Positions 20,525 through 23,964 of a stretch of 23,964 bases of DNA are shown here, piece by piece (position 1 is the first letter of the stretch; each line of letters starts with the position of its first letter). Origin of the DNA: a virus; the IMG/VR virus record IMGVR_UViG_3300012355_000007, positions 1 through 23,964 of that record. One strand, 5' to 3'. Position numbers and translations under genes: made by a program. The notes beneath the pieces were generated by a model. That model saw only the letters and a list, made by a program, of their open reading frames with translations, did not search any database and had not been told where the DNA came from.

Positions 20525-21103
20525 CTACCAGCGGGGGCGGTCTTTTCCCGTCGCGAGCGAGCCAGTTTCTCTTGCCTCGGCTTCGATCTCGCCGGGGAAT
20601 TCTCCGCGCGCCCTCAGTAGTTTTTCCTCCGCCTGGTCTCCGGCTACTTTGAGCGCGTGGCGTTCGAGACGCTGCTCATCGCTGAACAATTGGATTGCGC
20701 CGACCGCCAACATCACGACCACGACGACGCCATCAAAAGCCCAGTCGACCCAGTTCTGCTGGAAGGGGTGAAGGGGAATTCCCCGCGCTAGCATGCGCTC
20801 CGTGAAGAGATTGCACAGGATGGCTGCCACGAGGAGGAAGAGGAATCCCCATGCGATTCCCCGCTGCATTTTGTTCGTGAATATCTTGCGGATTCCGTGA
20901 TAGGCGAAGGCAAGGCCTCCCTCGATCAGGCCGAGGCCGAGTATCACCTTCCCTACTGTGATGATGAACGCATCGTCGAGTGAGCCGAGGTACATCATTT
21001 TGCCTGTGGCTATGCCGCTCAGGAGGGCTGAGACTACGAGGATTGCGCGCCCGGCGTTTGCGTTCGCCCGGACGCTCTTCAGAAGATTCTGATTGAATTG
21101 CAT
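20525..21103 (-). CDS. four-helix membrane protein
   Basis: A 192-residue protein with four likely transmembrane helices (about 19-38, 44-70, 82-102, 121-141) and a charged cytoplasmic C-terminal helix (142-192). GLIEGGLAFAYHGIRKIF and VVVVVMLAVGAIQLF are the clearest membrane parts. AAGGAG lies seven bases before the ATG. I recognise no family. Candidates by analogy are a superinfection-exclusion or membrane-remodelling phage protein; nothing in the sequence decides. Its 3' end lies 13 bases from the palindrome array. Confidence 0.65.
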   Translation of the reverse strand: MQFNQNLLKSVRANANAGRAILVVSALLSGIATGKMMYLGSLDDAFIITVGKVILGLGLIEGGLAFAYHGIRKIFTNKMQRGIAWGFLFLLVAAILCNLFTERMLARGIPLHPFQQNWVDWAFDGVVVVVMLAVGAIQLFSDEQRLERHALKVAGDQAEEKLLRARGEFPGEIEAEARETGSLATGKDRPRW

Positions 21104-21268
21104 TTTGTCTCCTTATCTGGAGACGTGGGCATGACTTGACTCCCCTTCCCCGCTGGATGAGGATTTCCGCGCCGTCGGAAGACGGTCGCTCGAAACCGTG
21201 CCTTAGTCTCTCGGTTGATGGTGAAGCTCCGGCCTCTCGGTGATCAGAGTGGCCTCCTGCGGTGGTTG

Positions 21269-21637
21269 CTAAACGCATTCAATCGGCGGCCTCGGGATTT
21301 CGATCTCGATCGGACGCCATAAATGTAAAACATTCGGATGACAGTTCACATAGACCGACTTCGGCGGATGATATTCAACGACGCAAGCCTCTTCACTCCA
21401 AAAGACGCTTTTGACATATGCCATCTCTTCCCAATTTGGGGTTAAGACCCTGTTGCCCTGCCTTATCGAAACGCTCACGTGCTCCCAGCCGAGCGAGTTG
21501 CTGGCTATCGCAATAATTGACCGATTGCCGATCTTCGGCGGCAAATGAAACGCGCCGAAATCTGGGCAGTTGGCCGCGTTCTGTTTGTAAGGCAATCTCG
21601 GGTCCTGCACTCTGAATTGTTCGGGAACTCTCCACAT
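21269..21637 (-). CDS. DUF7694-like phage protein
   Basis: A 122-residue protein with the ordered motifs GWEHVSVS, PNWEEMAYVKSVFWSEE, VVEYHPPKSVYVNCHPN and LHLWRP, then IPRPP near the end. This string is characteristic of a widespread phage early-protein family (DUF7694) of unknown function, in which conserved Trp, His and Pro residues may form a binding surface. I start at the ATG at 21637 (MWRVPEQ) because AAGGAGG precedes it; the longer frame upstream overlaps the previous gene and has no ribosome site. Confidence 0.8.
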   Translation of the reverse strand: MWRVPEQFRVQDPRLPYKQNAANCPDFGAFHLPPKIGNRSIIAIASNSLGWEHVSVSIRQGNRVLTPNWEEMAYVKSVFWSEEACVVEYHPPKSVYVNCHPNVLHLWRPIEIEIPRPPIECV

Positions 21638-21647
21638 CTTCGCCTCC

Positions 21648-22934
21648 TTACCTGTCAATCGCCGCTTCGACGGGTGAGAGCAATTCAAGCTCTGCTGCAA
21701 CGTCTGGCGCGCCTCGCGAAAAGGTGTTACATCCGCAGCCTTTCTTTTTGCAAAAAGTTCCCTCCCTGTGATCGGCATATTTGTGCTTACACCAGCACAG
21801 AATGCGAGGATCCGGGCGCAGCAGCGCGCCCTCCTTCACGGCGCCTGGGCCTGCCTGCTGCTGCTTCCAGGCTCGAACCTGCTCATCCTTCAGCTTCGAG
21901 AGTTCGATCTTGCGCGCGTGGCTTGACCAATTGCGCTTATAGTGGGCTCTCGCATAGGCCTCATAATCCTCGAAGCGGAGTGCGTTCGACTTTGGGCATT
22001 CCTTTGTATGCGCGCCGTCAATCCGCCCGCACTCTGAGCAGCGGGGGGCGGTGAAGTCATCTTGTAATGGCGTCCCTTCGCCCAAAATGTAATGCTCGCA
22101 GTCGGGCAGATGGCCGCCCTTCGTATCGCAGTCGGGGCAGTGGTAGTACTGGCACTTCGCGCAGACGCCGCATTGCCCGTCCGCGTCGTCGCCTACGTGA
22201 TAGTCGCGCTGATGACCACAGGAGCATGGCGCCGTGTAATATTTGTTTAGCTCTTCCACGCTCAGCGCCGCGCGCCATTTGGCCTGATAGTCGCCTTCGC
22301 TCTTTTGATCGCCGGAGAATTCCCCGGTTCGATTTCTGCGCCACGTCGCAACGGCCTCCCTATGAAGGCGCTCGCGCTCTTCCTCGCTGCTCTGCCGCCA
22401 TCGCTCGGTCTCATCTCGCTCCTCAGCTCGCGCGTCTTCTTTGGCTGGCCTGAAGTCCTTGCAGTCGCACATTATTGCCTGGCAATTGCAGGGCTCATCT
22501 TCGTTAACGTGCCTCCGCCTGTTATGTCCACAGACGCATTTTTCTTCGAAGAATTCCGCGCCTGTCTCCTCCGGATCTGCTGCCTGCTGCTGCTGCTCCT
22601 CGATCAATTCAAATGCTTTTTCCTTGAGCTCACGGGCTCGTCTGTCGCGCTGTGAGAATGTCCCGATCGGCTCTTCTTCATCGTCCTCGTCTTTGGTCTT
22701 CACTTTCACATTCTCTTGATTGCTCAATTGAATATTCAGGCCGTTGTAACTGTAAAAAGTGCGCCCCTTGTTTTTCATCACTTGAATGAGCGCGCTCTTG
22801 GCCTCCGCTTCCAGCTTCGCGAGCGCGCAGCGTTGATCTCTGGCTTCTCGATAAAGCTCCGCCGCCTGCTCGATCTCCGGCACGTCGCGCGCTTCGCAGC
22901 CCGGCAGCGGCTCCTGATTGGCTTTCTTTCCCAT
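21648..22934 (-). CDS. multi-zinc-finger protein with repeated CxCxH modules
   Basis: A 428-residue protein. Residues 15-80 form a helical N-terminus ending in a small strand unit (KGRTFYSYNGLNIQL). Then come zinc-binding modules: CVCGHNRRRH ... CNC ... CDCKDF (133-161); CSCGHQRDYH ... CGVCAKC ... CPDC (237-269); CSECG ... H ... C (299-313); CWCKHKYADH ... C ... CGCNTF (380-405). Modules one and four share C-x-C-x-H-x4-H ... C-x-C-x2-F; module two is a variant. Between them are charged helices. Such proteins may bind nucleic acid or act as hubs; the function is unknown. Two GCA-repeat copies give poly-Q in linkers. The ATG at 22934 has GGAGG and overlaps the previous stop (TAATG). Confidence 0.7.
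   Translation of the reverse strand: MGKKANQEPLPGCEARDVPEIEQAAELYREARDQRCALAKLEAEAKSALIQVMKNKGRTFYSYNGLNIQLSNQENVKVKTKDEDDEEEPIGTFSQRDRRARELKEKAFELIEEQQQQAADPEETGAEFFEEKCVCGHNRRRHVNEDEPCNCQAIMCDCKDFRPAKEDARAEERDETERWRQSSEEERERLHREAVATWRRNRTGEFSGDQKSEGDYQAKWRAALSVEELNKYYTAPCSCGHQRDYHVGDDADGQCGVCAKCQYYHCPDCDTKGGHLPDCEHYILGEGTPLQDDFTAPRCSECGRIDGAHTKECPKSNALRFEDYEAYARAHYKRNWSSHARKIELSKLKDEQVRAWKQQQAGPGAVKEGALLRPDPRILCWCKHKYADHREGTFCKKKGCGCNTFSRGAPDVAAELELLSPVEAAIDR
21851..21864 (-). repeat. dispersed GCA repeat, copy 11
   Basis: Three GCA units then GGCAG on the sense strand. Read as KQQQAG in a linker of the multi-zinc protein. Confidence 0.6.
22577..22596 (-). repeat. dispersed GCA repeat, copy 12
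   Basis: Four GCA units then GGCAGCAG on the sense strand. Read as QQQQAA just before the first zinc module. Confidence 0.65.
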
Positions 22935-23173
22935 TATTTCCTCCGTTTCCGATGTTGATTGGCCTGCGGGCACGTCGAAAAGTGACTTGCATACGGCCCG
23001 AGTAACTGAAGGCGCGTTCCGTCTCCGATATAGAGCGTCTTTAAAACCTTGAAACCTGAGTTGAGCGGCGCGGCGCTGCCGGCTTGAGTCTTCGCCCAAA
23101 TGATCGGCTGTCCGCAGGTCTTACACTTCTTCGGATGGGCGAGCTCCTCGGCGTCTACCGGAAAAATCCACAT
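22934..23173 (-). CDS. small zinc-ribbon phage protein
   Basis: A 79-residue protein with KKCKTCGQPIIWAKTQAGS (one CxxC knuckle) and, near the end, SHFSTCPQANQHRKRRK. This arrangement, a CxxC with I-W two residues after it and a C-terminal HFxTCPQA followed by basic residues, is common in small phage replication-region proteins; the last His and Cys probably complete the zinc site. It starts in a TGATG overlap with the preceding gene; a TTG one codon earlier is an alternative. AAGGGGG lies upstream. Confidence 0.7.
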   Translation of the reverse strand: MWIFPVDAEELAHPKKCKTCGQPIIWAKTQAGSAAPLNSGFKVLKTLYIGDGTRLQLLGPYASHFSTCPQANQHRKRRK

Positions 23174-23514
23174 CAAGCGCCCCCTTTCTGCGAGGGGATG
23201 GCTCTTTCTTCGATCGAGGCGCAGGCCAGATCAATCGCTTTGCCATGATCCAGGCCTTTAACGCGCCGGTTATACCAGACCATCGCCCCGAATCGCATGC
23301 TGAACCACAAGCTGCGGCGCCATAGTTTGAGCGCGCGCCAGGTGTAGCGCAGGATCGCGCGAGGCCTCGGCGCGAATACTTCGAGGACTAAATACGCCTC
23401 CGCCTCGATCAGATACCGCCCGCGCTCGCCCAATTTATCCGCGAAGACCGCGAGGCGCGTGGCGCGTGTGATTAGTAGATTGTTTTTCTCTTCGGCGGTT
23501 AGATGTTCTTGCAT
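23173..23514 (-). CDS. hypothetical phage protein
   Basis: A 113-residue basic, tryptophan-rich helical protein (YTWRALKLWRRSLWFSMRFG in the middle, then VWYNRRVKGLDHGKAIDLAC). The middle is amphipathic with many arginines, so membrane or nucleic-acid contact is possible. I recognise no family. The ATG at 23514 has GGAGG at the right distance; the longer frame upstream runs into the previous gene. It is part of the tightly packed leftward operon. Confidence 0.65.
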   Translation of the reverse strand: MQEHLTAEEKNNLLITRATRLAVFADKLGERGRYLIEAEAYLVLEVFAPRPRAILRYTWRALKLWRRSLWFSMRFGAMVWYNRRVKGLDHGKAIDLACASIEERAIPSQKGGA

Positions 23515-23528
23515 TGTTGACCTCCATT

Positions 23529-23915
23529 TCAGGCGGCGCCGTTCCCCGGTCTGCAATTCGGGCAGGGTCTCGCGCCGCGGCTTTGGTTTGTTTCGTTGGT
23601 TACTATCTCCCAGCCCGTCCCCGAGCAGGCCGCGCAGTATTCGCCTGCCTGAGTGCGGCGCGGCTCCGCTTTTTGCAGCAGCCATCTGTCAATCGCGGCG
23701 TCCTCTTCGCCTGATCTCCACAGGCGCCGGGCCAGGCCTCCGGGGTTTCTGATGTGCGGCTTGGTTTCTATAACGAACTGCTCGACGTCGGCGAACGAGT
23801 AAACTGAAAGATGGCCTTCATTAAAATCATTTGCAGCAGCAGCAGCAGGCAAAGCAGGCAAACCGTCACTGCCGCCTGCTTGCTGCTGCTGCAATGACGG
23901 TTCATGACGGTTCAT
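23529..23915 (-). CDS. phage protein with C-terminal zinc motif and two GCA-repeat tracts
   Basis: A 128-residue protein. Residues 1-32 are low complexity from two GCA-repeat copies in opposite orientation (SLQQQQAGG and PALPAAAAAN). Residues 40-85 are a small helical domain (YSFADVEQFVIETKP, ARRLWRSGEEDAAIDRWLL). Residues 93-122 carry YCAACSGTGWEIV ... ARPCPNCRPG, a CxxCxGxG...CxxC DnaJ-type zinc site common in phage replication proteins. The start is uncertain: the ATG at 23915 lies among direct repeats with only a distant AAGGAA; a GTG at 23957 in frame is the alternative. It enters from the right edge of the window. Confidence 0.6.
   Translation of the reverse strand: MNRHEPSLQQQQAGGSDGLPALPAAAAANDFNEGHLSVYSFADVEQFVIETKPHIRNPGGLARRLWRSGEEDAAIDRWLLQKAEPRRTQAGEYCAACSGTGWEIVTNETNQSRGARPCPNCRPGNGAA
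23833..23861 (+). repeat. dispersed GCA repeat, copy 13 (double tail)
   Basis: Five GCA units then GGCAAAGCAGGCAA, on the strand opposite to the gene. Read as PALPAAAAAN. It faces copy 14, so the two can form a long hairpin. Confidence 0.75.
23874..23892 (-). repeat. dispersed GCA repeat, copy 14
   Basis: Four GCA units then AGCAGGC on the sense strand of the gene. Read as LQQQQAGG. Inverted with respect to copy 13, 12 bases away. Confidence 0.75.
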
Positions 23916-23927
23916 GCATGACGGTTC
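23894..23927 (+). repeat. ATGACGGTTC direct repeats
   Basis: ATGACGGTTC at 23894-23903, 23904-23913 and 23918-23927, plus an inverted core AACCGTCA at 23861-23868. They cover the start of the last gene in the window and resemble iterons or a protein-binding cluster. Confidence 0.65.
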
Positions 23928-23964
23928 CTTCCTTATATGCGCTGCCGGATTTTGCACCCCCTCC

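Noticed and set aside
21104-21268. short open frames between the membrane-protein and DUF7694-like genes
   Set aside because: A frame from 21278 runs into the next gene without a protein-like composition, and a CTG-led frame with a good ribosome site has only about 14 codons.
22143-22153. fifth copy of the palindrome (TAGTACTGGCA)
   Set aside because: Only one half is intact and it lies in the coding sequence of the multi-zinc protein, so it is probably chance.

Overview
The window is a 24-kb piece of a double-stranded DNA bacteriophage or prophage with an HK97-type head. The host is probably an acidobacterium, likely of the Blastocatellia/Pyrinomonadaceae type. The host guess rests on protein-level recognition: two secreted proteins on the right (17701-18705 and 18745-19374) closely resemble families I know as abundant in Blastocatellia. 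No integrase, rRNA, tRNA or CRISPR array is visible.

Layout. (1) 105-2704, minus strand: a compact early-type operon with Shine-Dalgarno sites and start/stop overlaps. It encodes a SWIM-like zinc protein, two unknowns, a Rad52-family annealing protein, an excisionase-like HTH protein and two small phage proteins, read from a promoter at 2736-2763. (2) 2764-4776: two long non-coding stretches on either side of a putative small terminase gene (3552-4088), with phased iterons, direct repeats and a G-quadruplex motif. (3) 4777-6063, plus strand: an accessory block with a 72-aa unknown, an outer-membrane beta-barrel protein behind a strong terminator-like hairpin, and a small protein resembling the Acb2/Tad1 hairpin (anti-CBASS) family. 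(4) 6076-17265, plus strand: the late operon, with large terminase, portal fused to a MuF-like tail, prohead protease, major capsid protein, a likely decoration protein, small head proteins, a head-tail adaptor made of five tandem copies of one domain, two tail/fibre-type proteins and a holin-like protein. A minus-strand glycosyltransferase with its own promoter is embedded in it. No tape measure, tail tube, sheath or endolysin gene is present. (5) 17266-17700: a non-coding junction with two intrinsic terminators and possible small RNAs. (6) 17701-23915, minus strand: a second tightly packed operon entering from the right edge. It holds zinc-binding proteins, a DUF7694-like protein and a four-helix membrane protein, then host-like cargo (thioredoxin-like protein, secreted acidobacterial protein, secreted EF-hand protein). 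A four-copy array of a perfect 14-bp palindrome sits inside it.

The most unusual sequence-level signal is a family of about 14 short dispersed repeats: (GCA)3-5 usually followed by AGCAGGCAA or a variant. They occur in both orientations across the whole window, inside genes in all three frames (giving poly-Q, poly-S, poly-A or poly-C) and at gene borders. The constraint therefore appears to be on DNA or RNA rather than on protein. The second is the five-fold repeated adaptor protein. The third is a recurring promoter design in which a -10 hexamer ends exactly six bases before the ATG of three separate genes, implying leaderless mRNAs.
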